DNA of 64,000 bases, taken from Achromobacter deleyi (GTDB lineage Bacteria > Pseudomonadota > Gammaproteobacteria > Burkholderiales > Burkholderiaceae_B). A program made the translations under genes and the position numbers. Shown one piece after another: positions 42,031-50,588 of this stretch. How positions within the stretch are numbered: position 1 is the first letter of the stretch; every line of letters begins with the position of its first letter. The DNA is taken from contig NZ_CADIJO010000024.1 of the NCBI RefSeq assembly GCF_902859705.1, forward strand, positions 1-64,000, given 5' to 3'. The notes beneath the pieces were generated by a model. That model saw only the letters and a program-made list of their open reading frames with translations, was not told where the DNA came from and searched no databases.

Positions 42031-43437
42031 TCAGAGGATTTCGTCACGCAGGTAGTACCAGCGGTACAGCAGCGCCTGCCCCAGCCGGCGGAACGGCGCG
42101 AACAGGTGTCCGGGCAGCGGCGAGTCGTAGATGGGCAAGTCCCAGGCCACGCCGTCCTGCCCCATCATGCGCTGCGCCAAGCGGCGCCCGGCGTGGGCCG
42201 AGAACGCCACGCCGTTGCCGCCGTAGCCAAAGGCGTAGTACACCCGCTGCGCCGGATCGGGCTGTGTGATGCGCGGCATCATGTCGTGGCTGACGTCCAC
42301 CCAGCCCCACCAGGAATAGTCCACCTCGACCCCACGCAACGACGGGAACTTGCGCGCCAGGCCGTTGCGCAGCAGCGCCAGGTGGCGCGGGTGCTGCGCA
42401 TCGGCGCCGCGCAGCGCGCTGCGGCTGCCGATCTGCATGCGGCCATCCGGCAGCAGGCGGTAGTAGAAGCGCAGCGTGCGCGTGTCGGTGATGAACACCG
42501 TGCTTTTCAGACCGGCGCGCTCGCGTTCGTCGGGCGTCAGCACCCTTGTGACCATGGAATTGGACAGCACCGGCATGATGCGGTTGTCCAGCAGGCCGTT
42601 GACCCCCTGCGCGGTGTAGCCGCCGGTGGCGAAGGCCACTCGCCTGGCGCGCACCGTGCCGCCCGGCGTCTGCAGGCGATAGCCGCCGGCCTCTTCGGTC
42701 CAGCCCAGCACGGGGCTGCCCGGATGGATGCGCACACCCAGCGCGCGGGCCTGGCGCATGTAGCCGTAGGCCAGCTTCAGCGGATGCACGCCCACGCCGT
42801 CCGGCTCGTGCATGGCGCCCACGGCCTCGTGGTCGTCGACATAGCGCTCGCGCAGCGCGGCCTTGTCCAGCATGCGCGTGTCGTAGCCGAACTGCTCGCG
42901 CATGACGCGGGCCTCGTTGCGCAGGAACGCCATCTTCTTTTCGCGGTGGGCGGTGTACAGGTGGCCGCCGGGCTGGGCGTCGCACTCGACCTGGTCCACC
43001 AGGCTTTTCCAGTACTCGAAGCCCTCGCGGATCTCGGCGTCCAGCCGGCGCGCGGTGGGCAGGCCCCAGCGTTCGATCCATTGCGACCGGTACAGTCGCC
43101 CCGATGCGTTCTGGCCCTGCCCGCCATTGCGGCTGGTGCAGCCCCACACCGCGCGGTTGGCCTCCAGCACCACGGCTTTCACGCCGTAGTCGCGCGCCAG
43201 CGCCAACGCGGCGGACAGGCCGGTGAAGCCCGACCCGACGATCACCACGTCGGCATCGATGTCGCCCTGCACCGGCCCGTCGTCGGCCGGCGGCGGCCCG
43301 GCCGTGGCGACCCAGTAGGTCGGCGCGTAATCCTGCCCGCGCCCCGGCGGCGAGACCAGCGGATCGTAGGTGGGGTTGTAGGCGCTGGCGGCGGGGCTGG
43401 CGGCGTCCGGGGGATCGAAAGGCATAGCGGTATCCAT
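42031..43437 (-). CDS. tauY: FAD-dependent oxidoreductase, probable taurine dehydrogenase large subunit
   Basis: The 468-residue DAO-family flavoprotein has the FAD-binding motif VVIVGSGFTGLSAALALA (about 64-81) and the GYGGNGVAFSAHAGRRLA motif near the C-terminus. Taurine dehydrogenase TauXY oxidatively deaminates taurine to sulfoacetaldehyde, passing electrons to a cytochrome. Its large subunit is of this family and its small subunit is an NTF2-like protein, as encoded by the adjacent gene. By sequence alone it could be another amine oxidase, such as a glutamylputrescine oxidase. An internal ATG 12 bases in is an alternative start. Confidence 0.72.
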   Translation of the reverse strand: MDTAMPFDPPDAASPAASAYNPTYDPLVSPPGRGQDYAPTYWVATAGPPPADDGPVQGDIDADVVIVGSGFTGLSAALALARDYGVKAVVLEANRAVWGCTSRNGGQGQNASGRLYRSQWIERWGLPTARRLDAEIREGFEYWKSLVDQVECDAQPGGHLYTAHREKKMAFLRNEARVMREQFGYDTRMLDKAALRERYVDDHEAVGAMHEPDGVGVHPLKLAYGYMRQARALGVRIHPGSPVLGWTEEAGGYRLQTPGGTVRARRVAFATGGYTAQGVNGLLDNRIMPVLSNSMVTRVLTPDERERAGLKSTVFITDTRTLRFYYRLLPDGRMQIGSRSALRGADAQHPRHLALLRNGLARKFPSLRGVEVDYSWWGWVDVSHDMMPRITQPDPAQRVYYAFGYGGNGVAFSAHAGRRLAQRMMGQDGVAWDLPIYDSPLPGHLFAPFRRLGQALLYRWYYLRDEIL

Positions 43438-43500
43438 GCGGCGGGGTCCGGTAGCGGTGAGCGGGGTCGGGGCGCGATGGCGGCCGTGGGAATCGACAGG

Positions 43501-43893
43501 TCAGCCGCGCGCCGGCAAGGCCGGGCGCTGCTTGCGGAACGCGTTCTTGACGCGGATCTTGCCGCCCTGGAAGGTGAAGACGTCGACCATGTCGGCCTCG
43601 ATGCGCGAGCCGTCGGCGGCGGTGCCGGTGAAGGTGGATTCCGATACGCCCCGGTCTCCCGCCACCCAGTGGCGGCCGTTGTTCCATTGCGCGTCCGGGA
43701 AATTCTTCCAGGCCGCTTCGAACGCCGTGCGCACCGCCTCGCAGCCGGCGTGGCGGGCGCCCCAGCGCTCGGGACCACCCACGGTTTCAAAGACGCAGTC
43801 GTCGCTCATGAAAGACATCAAGGCATCGATATCGTGGCGATTCCACGCGGCTGCGAACTCGGCCAGCATGTCCACGGTGACGGTCTGGTGCAT
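43501..43893 (-). CDS. tauX: NTF2-like protein, probable taurine dehydrogenase small subunit
   Basis: The 130-residue protein has the NTF2/SnoaL pattern: an N-terminal helix (LAEFAAAWNRHDIDALMSFM), then DDCVFETVGGPERWGARHAG and a C-terminal strand VDVFTFQGGKIRVKNAFRK. TauX, the small subunit of taurine dehydrogenase, belongs to this fold. It lies 63 bases before the FAD subunit gene in the same direction, and the taurine transporter genes are nearby, which supports the call. Alone, an NTF2-like protein would be uninformative. Confidence 0.68.
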   Translation of the reverse strand: MHQTVTVDMLAEFAAAWNRHDIDALMSFMSDDCVFETVGGPERWGARHAGCEAVRTAFEAAWKNFPDAQWNNGRHWVAGDRGVSESTFTGTAADGSRIEADMVDVFTFQGGKIRVKNAFRKQRPALPARG

Positions 43894-44059
43894 TGCCTAC
43901 CCTCCTGAATCCGCGGGCGCGACATGCGCCCGCGTGCCAAGCCCAAGGTACGCGCGGGGTCTGGCAGGGTCTAGAACCAGACGCGGCCAATCGCTTGCAC
44001 CAGACGGCGGTGATGGCGCGGCGGCACGCGGCCAGCTCGGCCTGCTTCGCGCGCGCCCG

Positions 44060-45028
44060 TCACACCGCAGCCGCCGAAAGATGCGCGGCCACCTCGCCGC
44101 CGCCGCCCCCATCGCGCAGCCCGATGAACACCAGCGCCGGCCGTTCGATCTCGGCCGGGCGCTGCGCCTGCGTGTCAAAGCGCACCCGGCGCCCCGCCAG
44201 TTGCACCAGCACCCAGCCATGGCGCTCGGTACGCACCCAGCCCTTGGCGCGCAGCCAATGCCGGGGCAATTGCCGCAGGCTGCTGGCCAGCCGGTCGGCA
44301 TGCAACAGGTCTGGCGCCTGCCACAGCCAGCTTTGAAAGGGATGCGCGGGGTCGTCATCGGGGCGGGGGCCGTCATCGTGGTGATGCGACGCGTCGTGTC
44401 CGTGCGGGCCACAGTCGGCATGGGTGCAAGCATCATGGGTACAGCCAATGGCCCCCAGCGCGCTCAGATCGACCCGCCCTTCCCGCGCGGCCACGATCGG
44501 CGCGCCGCCCGATTGCTCGCCCAGCCAGGCCCGCAGCGCCGCTGTCTCGCCCGGCGCCACCAGGTCGGTCTTGTTCAGCACCAGCAGGTCAGCCGCGCGC
44601 AACTGCCGCAACACGGTGTCGGCCAGCAGCGGATCGGCGGCGGTCTCGCGGATGGCGCCTGCATCCACCAGCACCACCACGCCTTCCAGCTGCAAGAGCG
44701 GGTCCGCCATGCCGACCTGCGCGATCCGGCCCGGATCGGACACGCCGCTGGCTTCGATGACGATCCACTGCGGCGCCGGCTGCAAGGCCAGCACCCGCGC
44801 CAGCGCCTCGTCCAGCCCGCCTGCCATCGAACAGCAGACGCAGCCGTTGGCCAGCCGGATCACGTTGTCGGCGCGCTGGGCGACCAGGCCCGCGTCGATA
44901 TCGATCGGCCCGAAATCATTGACCAGCACCGCCGCCCGGCGCGGGCTGCCGGTCAGCACATGGTTCAACAACGTCGTCTTGCCCGCGCCCAGGAAACCGC
45001 CCACCACCGTCAGCGCAATGCGCGCCAT
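44060..45028 (-). CDS. COG0523 (CobW/Zn metallochaperone-type) GTPase
   Basis: The 322-residue G3E GTPase has Walker A GGFLGAGKTT (residues 10-19), the metal-binding CxCC motif at Cys63/65/66 (NGCVCC), the NKTD guanine motif and a His-rich loop (DASHHHDDGPRPDDD). A CobW C-terminal domain follows. COG0523 proteins deliver zinc, cobalt or other metals to client enzymes. It starts one base after the amidohydrolase stop, so that metal-dependent enzyme is a likely client. No cobalamin or nitrile hydratase genes are near. Confidence 0.85.
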   Translation of the reverse strand: MARIALTVVGGFLGAGKTTLLNHVLTGSPRRAAVLVNDFGPIDIDAGLVAQRADNVIRLANGCVCCSMAGGLDEALARVLALQPAPQWIVIEASGVSDPGRIAQVGMADPLLQLEGVVVLVDAGAIRETAADPLLADTVLRQLRAADLLVLNKTDLVAPGETAALRAWLGEQSGGAPIVAAREGRVDLSALGAIGCTHDACTHADCGPHGHDASHHHDDGPRPDDDPAHPFQSWLWQAPDLLHADRLASSLRQLPRHWLRAKGWVRTERHGWVLVQLAGRRVRFDTQAQRPAEIERPALVFIGLRDGGGGGEVAAHLSAAAV

Positions 45029-45029
45029 G

Positions 45030-46682
45030 TCAGGCTCCCTGACGCGCCAGGGGCCGGCCGCCGACCATCGTGCCCAGCACGGCAATGTCCTTCAGGCTTT
45101 CGGGCGGCACGGTCAGGGGATCGTCCTGCAACACGCAGAAGTCGGCCTGTTTGCCCACTTCGATGGACCCGACCAGATGATCCAGGTGCAGCGTGTAGGC
45201 GGCGCCCAGCGTAATGGCGTGCAATGCCGCATCGACGCTGATGCGTTCGGATTCGCCCAGCACGCGGCCCGACGCGGTCTGGCGATTGACGGCGCACCAG
45301 GCGGTGAACAGCGGCCCGAGCGGCGTGATGGGCGCATCGGAATGGATGCCGAACGGCACCCCGGCGCGCATCGCCGACGCGCAGGCATCCATACGATTGG
45401 CGCGGTCCGGGCCCATGGTCAGCGCGTGGTGGGCGTCGCCCCAGTAGAAGATGTGATTGGCGAACAGGTTGACGCACAGCCCCAGGCTGGCCATGCGCCG
45501 GAACTGCGCGGCGTCCGCCATCTGGCAGTGCTGCAAGGTGTGGCGGTGATCCGGCCGCGGGCTGCGGCGCAGCGCGCGGTCGATGGCGTCGATGGCGCGT
45601 TCGGTGGCCTCGTCGCCATTGGTGTGGATGTGCAGCTGCACGCCGGCATCGTGATAGGCCTGCACCAGCGCATCCAGCTCGGCCGGCGCGATCACCCAGA
45701 TGCCGTTGGCCGCACCGTTGTAGTAGCCCGGCCAGCGCAGCCGCGCCGTGAAGCCCTGGATGGACCCGTCCACCACCAGCTTGACCATGCCCAGGTGCAG
45801 CTTGCCGTGGTTCAGGCGGCGCGCGGTTTCCAGCCGCGCCAGGCAGGCCGCCGGGTCGCCCGCGAAGGCCAGCGCCGATGCCGCCGGCACGATCCGCACC
45901 GGATAATCCGGCTCGGCCGTGACCCGCGCCAGGGTGGCCAGGCCGTCGTCGCCCAGTTCGTTGACCAGGTCGGTGGCGGTGGTCACGCCGGCCCATTGCG
46001 CCACCTGGCCGAACAGCCGCAGGCCGTCTTCCGACAAGCCCACCGTGCGGAACGGGCTGCCGATCAGGCGCATCACCGGGAACATGGCGGCGAACTCGCA
46101 CAGTTCGCCGTTGGGGGTGCCGTCGTCGAACCGGCTGATGCCTTCGATATCGGTATCGCGGTCAATGCCGGCCCGTGCCAGCATCGGCGTGTTCACGTTC
46201 ATCAGGTGCATGCTGGCGTGCATCACCACCACCGGCCGTTCGGCCGACACGGCGTCCAGGTCGCGCACGCTCATGCGCTGGCCGCCGAAGAAGATCGGGT
46301 CAAAGCCCCAGCCGATCAGGGTTTCGCCCTTGGCCAGGCCCTGGCCGAATTCGCGCAGGCGGGCCGCCACGGCATCGAAACTCTTCAGGCCCGGCCACAG
46401 GCGGCCGTCCGGCCCGCGGCGGTCGTAGAAGCCCACATAGGCGAACTTCCACATGCCGCCTTCAGGCAGATGGCAATGCCCTTCCACCAGCCCCGGCATC
46501 AGCACCTGGCCGGCGTAGCGCTCGTCCAGGTCGGCCGGCCCCCAGCCTGTCAGGTCATCCAGGCTGCCCACGCCCAGAATGCGGCCCTCGCGCACCGCCA
46601 CGTGCGTGGCGCGCGGCTGGGCCGGATTCATGGTCAGGATGCTGCGGGCGGAATAGATCGTGGTGCGGGGGGCAACGGACAT
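45030..46682 (-). CDS. Metal-dependent amidohydrolase (YtcJ-like)
   Basis: The 550-residue protein is of the amidohydrolase superfamily, YtcJ/Amidohydro_3 type. Metal-site histidines appear in LMPGLVEGHCHLPEGG (about 62-77), LHIHTNGDEAT, HTLQHCQM and FGIHSDAPITPLG, and the C-terminal beta-sandwich has GSIEVGKQADFCVL. No signal peptide is seen, so it is cytosolic. These enzymes hydrolyse amide or ester bonds; the substrate is unknown. It lies directly downstream of a five-gene oligopeptide-type importer and within a taurine locus, so an imported amide conjugate is a plausible substrate. Confidence 0.82.
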   Translation of the reverse strand: MSVAPRTTIYSARSILTMNPAQPRATHVAVREGRILGVGSLDDLTGWGPADLDERYAGQVLMPGLVEGHCHLPEGGMWKFAYVGFYDRRGPDGRLWPGLKSFDAVAARLREFGQGLAKGETLIGWGFDPIFFGGQRMSVRDLDAVSAERPVVVMHASMHLMNVNTPMLARAGIDRDTDIEGISRFDDGTPNGELCEFAAMFPVMRLIGSPFRTVGLSEDGLRLFGQVAQWAGVTTATDLVNELGDDGLATLARVTAEPDYPVRIVPAASALAFAGDPAACLARLETARRLNHGKLHLGMVKLVVDGSIQGFTARLRWPGYYNGAANGIWVIAPAELDALVQAYHDAGVQLHIHTNGDEATERAIDAIDRALRRSPRPDHRHTLQHCQMADAAQFRRMASLGLCVNLFANHIFYWGDAHHALTMGPDRANRMDACASAMRAGVPFGIHSDAPITPLGPLFTAWCAVNRQTASGRVLGESERISVDAALHAITLGAAYTLHLDHLVGSIEVGKQADFCVLQDDPLTVPPESLKDIAVLGTMVGGRPLARQGA

Positions 46683-46707
46683 CGGGACTCCTTCGGTTGG
46701 GGCGGCG

Positions 46708-47715
46708 TCACGCCTGCAGCGGCGAGACGGCGGCGCCGTGACGGGATTCGACGAAATGGCAGGCCACGTGGTGGCCGGGCGCGGCCTCGCGCAGCGGCGG
46801 CTCCTGGGCGGCGCACAACGGCTGCGCCACCGGGCAGCGCCCCGCGAAACGGCAGCCGGGCGGCGGGTTCACCGGGCTGGGCGGATCACCCGTCAGACGT
46901 ACCCGGCGCGCTGCCGCATCGCGCCCGCCCTTCACCGTGGGCACGGCCGACATCAAGGCCACGCTGTACGGGTGCAGCGGCCGCGAAAAGAACGCCTGCC
47001 GCGTGGCCCGCTCGATGATCTTGCCCAGGTACATCACGGCGATGTCGTCGCAGACGTGTTCCACCACCGCCATGTCGTGCGAGATGAACAGGAACGACTG
47101 CGACTGCTCGCGCTGGATGCGCCGCAACAGATTCAGAATCTGCGCACGAATGGCGATGTCCAGCGCCGATACCGGCTCGTCGCACACGATCAGGTCCGGC
47201 GCGCTGGCCAGCGCCCGCGCGATGTTCAGCCGCTGGCGCTGGCCGCCCGAGAACTGGTGCGGATACAGCTGGCGCTGCTCGGGCCGCAGACCGACCAGTT
47301 CGAACATCAGCGCCACGCGCGCCTCGCGGCCGCCGGGCGGGTCGATGTGCATCAGGTCCAGCGGCGCACGCACGATGTCGCCGGCGCGCTGGCGCGGATT
47401 CAACGACGAATACGGGTCCTGGAACACCAGTTGCAGACGCCGCCGCATGCGCCGCAGCGCCGTACCGCGCAGGGCCGTCAGGTCGGTGCCGTCGAATTCG
47501 ATGCGCCCGCCGGTGGGGTCTGCCAGCCGCAGCACCGACAGCGCCGTGGTGGTCTTGCCCGACCCCGATTCGCCCACGATCGCCAGCGTGCGGCCGCGCG
47601 CGAGATCGAACGACACGCCGTCCACCGCGCGCACCACGGCCTGGCCGCCGATGGGAAAGTGCACGGCCAGGTCGCGCACCGACAGCAAGGGGGAAGATTG
47701 CGGCTGCGCGGTCAT
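46708..47715 (-). CDS. Oligopeptide-type ABC transporter ATPase (DppF-like)
   Basis: The 335-residue ATPase has Walker A GESGSGKTT, Q-loop FQDPYSSLNPRQR, signature FSGGQRQRLNIARAL and Walker B IVCDEPVSALD. The C-terminal oligopeptide extension contains the cysteine cluster GCRFAGRCPVAQPLC, which in DppD/DppF proteins can hold a 4Fe-4S cluster. The start overlaps the DppD-like stop by ATGA. Fifth and last transporter gene. Confidence 0.88.
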   Translation of the reverse strand: MTAQPQSSPLLSVRDLAVHFPIGGQAVVRAVDGVSFDLARGRTLAIVGESGSGKTTTALSVLRLADPTGGRIEFDGTDLTALRGTALRRMRRRLQLVFQDPYSSLNPRQRAGDIVRAPLDLMHIDPPGGREARVALMFELVGLRPEQRQLYPHQFSGGQRQRLNIARALASAPDLIVCDEPVSALDIAIRAQILNLLRRIQREQSQSFLFISHDMAVVEHVCDDIAVMYLGKIIERATRQAFFSRPLHPYSVALMSAVPTVKGGRDAAARRVRLTGDPPSPVNPPPGCRFAGRCPVAQPLCAAQEPPLREAAPGHHVACHFVESRHGAAVSPLQA

Positions 47716-48710
47716 GCGGCCTCCGGATAGAGCCAACAGGCCACCGCATGGCCGTCGCCCACGGCGGCCATGGGCGGAAATTCATTGCGGCAACGCGCCA
47801 GCGCGCGATTGCAGCGGTCCTGGAAGGGGCAGCCTTCGCCGCGCTCCCACACCGACGGCACCACGCCGGGAATCTCCGGCAGGTCGGGCCGGTGCGCGCT
47901 GGGCGTGCGATCCAGTTCGGGCAGGCAGGCGATCAGCCCCTGCGTATACGGGTGGCGCGGCTGCGCCAGGATCTGGCCCACGTCGCCCTGCTCCACCACC
48001 CGCCCGCCATACATCACCGCCACCCGGTCGGCCATCTCGGACACCGCGCCCATGTCGTGCGTGATCATCAGCACCGCGGTGCCCCGGCGCGCCTGCTGTT
48101 CGCGCAGCAGGTCGAAGATCTGCGCCTGCACGGTGACGTCCAGCGCGGTGGTGGGTTCGTCGGCGATCAGCACTTCGGGATCGCAAGCCAGGGCGATGGC
48201 GATCATCACCCGTTGCCGCATGCCGCCGGACAGCTGGTGCGGGTAGTCGTCCACCCGTCGCTCCGGCAAAGGAATGCCTACCGACCGCAGCATGCCGATG
48301 GCGCGTTCGCGTGCCTCGGTCTTGCCCAGCCCCTGGTGCTGGCGCAGCGGCTCGGCGATCTGGTCGCCCACCGTGTAGACGGGGTTCAGCGCCGTCATCG
48401 GTTCCTGGAAGATCATCGAGATATCGTTCCCCCGCACCCGCCGCATGGCCTCGTCGCCATACGAGGCCAGGTCGGCGCCGCGCAGCCGCACGTGGCCGGC
48501 GCCAATGCGCGCCAGCGGCGGAATCAGCCGCATGATGGCCAGCGCCGTCATGCTCTTGCCGCAACCGGATTCGCCCACCAGGCACAGCGTTTCGCCGGGC
48601 CGCAGGTCGAAGCTGACGCCGCTGAGCACTTCGGCGGTGCGGCCGCGGGTGCGAAATTCCAGGCTCAGGCCGTCCACTTGCAGCACGGGCAGTTGATCGG
48701 CGGCGTTCAT
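47712..48710 (-). CDS. Oligopeptide-type ABC transporter ATPase (DppD-like)
   Basis: The 332-residue ATPase has Walker [11 protein letters not shown]-loop [14 protein letters not shown], signature [15 protein letters not shown] and Walker [12 protein letters not shown]. The C-terminus again has the cysteine pattern [15 protein letters not shown]. It overlaps both neighbours by 4 bases, showing tight translational coupling through the transporter genes. Confidence 0.88.
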   Translation of the reverse strand: MNAADQLPVLQVDGLSLEFRTRGRTAEVLSGVSFDLRPGETLCLVGESGCGKSMTALAIMRLIPPLARIGAGHVRLRGADLASYGDEAMRRVRGNDISMIFQEPMTALNPVYTVGDQIAEPLRQHQGLGKTEARERAIGMLRSVGIPLPERRVDDYPHQLSGGMRQRVMIAIALACDPEVLIADEPTTALDVTVQAQIFDLLREQQARRGTAVLMITHDMGAVSEMADRVAVMYGGRVVEQGDVGQILAQPRHPYTQGLIACLPELDRTPSAHRPDLPEIPGVVPSVWERGEGCPFQDRCNRALARCRNEFPPMAAVGDGHAVACWLYPEAA

Positions 48711-49612
48711 GCGCGCCCCCGCGAATTCGGATTGAGCGCGTCGTTCAGGCCGTCGCCGATCAGGCTGACTGCCAGCACCGTCACGAAGATGGCCGCGCCC
48801 GGCAGCGTCACCGCCCACCAGGCCGCCAGGATGTATGGCCGGTTGCTGCCGATCATCAGGCCCCAGCTCATGACGTTGGGGTCGCCCAGCCCCAGGAACG
48901 ACAGGCCGGCCTCGAACAGGATCGCGGTGCCGATGGCCAGCGTGGCCGATACGATCAGCGGCGCCAGCGCGTTGGGCAGAATCACGCGCCAGATGATGCG
49001 TGCGTTGCTGGCGCCGATCACCCTTTCGGCCAGCACGTATTCGCGCCGCTTGAGCCGCAGGAATTCGCCGCGCGCCAAGCGCGCGGTGCCGGTCCAGCTG
49101 ACCACGCCGATGGCCACCGCGATGGTCGCCAGCGATGGGCTGAACAGGGTCACCAGCACCATGGCGAACAGCAGCGCCGGCAGCACCTGGAAGAATTCCG
49201 TGATGCGCATCAGCGTTTCATCGACCCAGCCGCCGTAGTAGCCGGCCAGCGCGCCGACCGTCACGCCGATGGCCATGGACAGCACCGCCGCCACCACGCC
49301 GACCAGCAAGGTGGCGCGGCCGCCATAGACCATGCCGGTCAGCACGTCGCGGCCCAGGTAGTCGGACCCCAGCCACAGCTCGCCGCCGGGCGGGTCCATG
49401 GGCGCGCTGACGATCTCGAACGGGTCCGCCTGCATCAGCGCCGGGCCGAACAGCGTCACCGCCAGAATGACGGCCAACAGCAGCACGCCGAGCATGGCGC
49501 CCGGATTGCGCGCGAATACCCGCAGCGCTTCGTACGAGGGCCGCGCCGGCGCCTTGCGCGGCGCGGTGGCCAAGGTGGCGCTGGCGGGGACGGCAACAGG
49601 GGCTTGGCTCAT
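48707..49612 (-). CDS. Oligopeptide-type ABC transporter permease (DppC-like)
   Basis: The 301-residue permease has a cytosolic N-terminal tail, about six helices, the GSDYLGRDVLTGMVYGGR segment typical of DppC/OppC, and an EAA loop (EYVLAERVIGASNARIIWRV). It overlaps the DppD-like gene at one end and the DppB-like gene at the other by ATGA. Confidence 0.88.
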   Translation of the reverse strand: MSQAPVAVPASATLATAPRKAPARPSYEALRVFARNPGAMLGVLLLAVILAVTLFGPALMQADPFEIVSAPMDPPGGELWLGSDYLGRDVLTGMVYGGRATLLVGVVAAVLSMAIGVTVGALAGYYGGWVDETLMRITEFFQVLPALLFAMVLVTLFSPSLATIAVAIGVVSWTGTARLARGEFLRLKRREYVLAERVIGASNARIIWRVILPNALAPLIVSATLAIGTAILFEAGLSFLGLGDPNVMSWGLMIGSNRPYILAAWWAVTLPGAAIFVTVLAVSLIGDGLNDALNPNSRGRA

Positions 49613-50577
49613 GAGGTTTTGATCCTGGGGTCGATCAGCCGGTAGGCCAGGTCGGTCAGCTGGTTCATCACCACCACCAGCAACGAGGCAAAGAGCAGGA
49701 TGCCGAGCAAGGTCGGATAGTCGCGCCGCAGCACGGAATCGAAGGCCAGGCGGCCCAGTCCGGGCCAGTTGAAAACCGTTTCCACGAGAATGGCGCCGGC
49801 CAGCACGTTGCCGAACTGCAGCCCCAGCATGGTCACCACCGGCAGCACGCCGTTGCGCAGCGCGTGCTTGTACAGCACCGTGCGCTCGGGCAGCCCCTTG
49901 GCGCGGGCCGTGCGGATGTAGTCGGCCGACAGCGCATCCATCACGCTGGCGCGCGCCAGCCGGCTGTATTGCGCCAGGTACACGAAGGCCAGCGTGAAGG
50001 CCGGCAGCACCAGGTGGTGCAGCACGTCCAGCGCGCCGGCCCAGCCGCCATCGGGCCCGCCCGCCGAGCGCATGTCGGACACCGGAAACCACGGCAGCGC
50101 CGACGCGAACAGAATGATGAGGATGATCCCCGTCCAGAACACCGGCGCCGAATAACCCACGATGGACAGCAGCGTGATGCCCTGCGACAACGGCCCGTTG
50201 GGCTTGCGCGCGGCCAGCGTGCCCAGCAGCGTGCCCGCCACGAACGCGCTGGCCACCGACGTCACCACCAGCAGCAGCGTGGCCGGCACGCGTTCCCAGA
50301 TCAGCTGGGCCACCGGCAGGTTGAAAAAATAGGAATAGCCCAGGTCGCCCCGCACGACATGCGACAGGTACAGGCCCAGTTGTGCCAGGAAGGGCCGGTC
50401 CAGCCCGTACTGGGTGCGCAGCTGGGCGCGCAGTTCCTCGCTGATGCCGCCCATGGACCCGGCGATGGTTTCCACCGGATCGCCCGGCGAAATGTGGATC
50501 AACAGGAAGTTCAGCGTCACCACCGCCAGCAACAGCAGCACGGCATAGGCGAGCCGACGCGAGAGATATCGCAGCAT
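49609..50577 (-). CDS. Oligopeptide-type ABC transporter permease (DppB-like)
   Basis: The 322-residue permease has the N-terminal LRYLSRRLAYAVLLLLAV helix, the LIHISPGDPVE loop characteristic of DppB/OppB and the EAA-like region DYIRTARAKGLPERTVLYKH. It starts 11 bases after the binding-protein stop. Confidence 0.88.
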   Translation of the reverse strand: MLRYLSRRLAYAVLLLLAVVTLNFLLIHISPGDPVETIAGSMGGISEELRAQLRTQYGLDRPFLAQLGLYLSHVVRGDLGYSYFFNLPVAQLIWERVPATLLLVVTSVASAFVAGTLLGTLAARKPNGPLSQGITLLSIVGYSAPVFWTGIILIILFASALPWFPVSDMRSAGGPDGGWAGALDVLHHLVLPAFTLAFVYLAQYSRLARASVMDALSADYIRTARAKGLPERTVLYKHALRNGVLPVVTMLGLQFGNVLAGAILVETVFNWPGLGRLAFDSVLRRDYPTLLGILLFASLLVVVMNQLTDLAYRLIDPRIKTS

Positions 50578-50588
50578 GTCGGCTCCCG

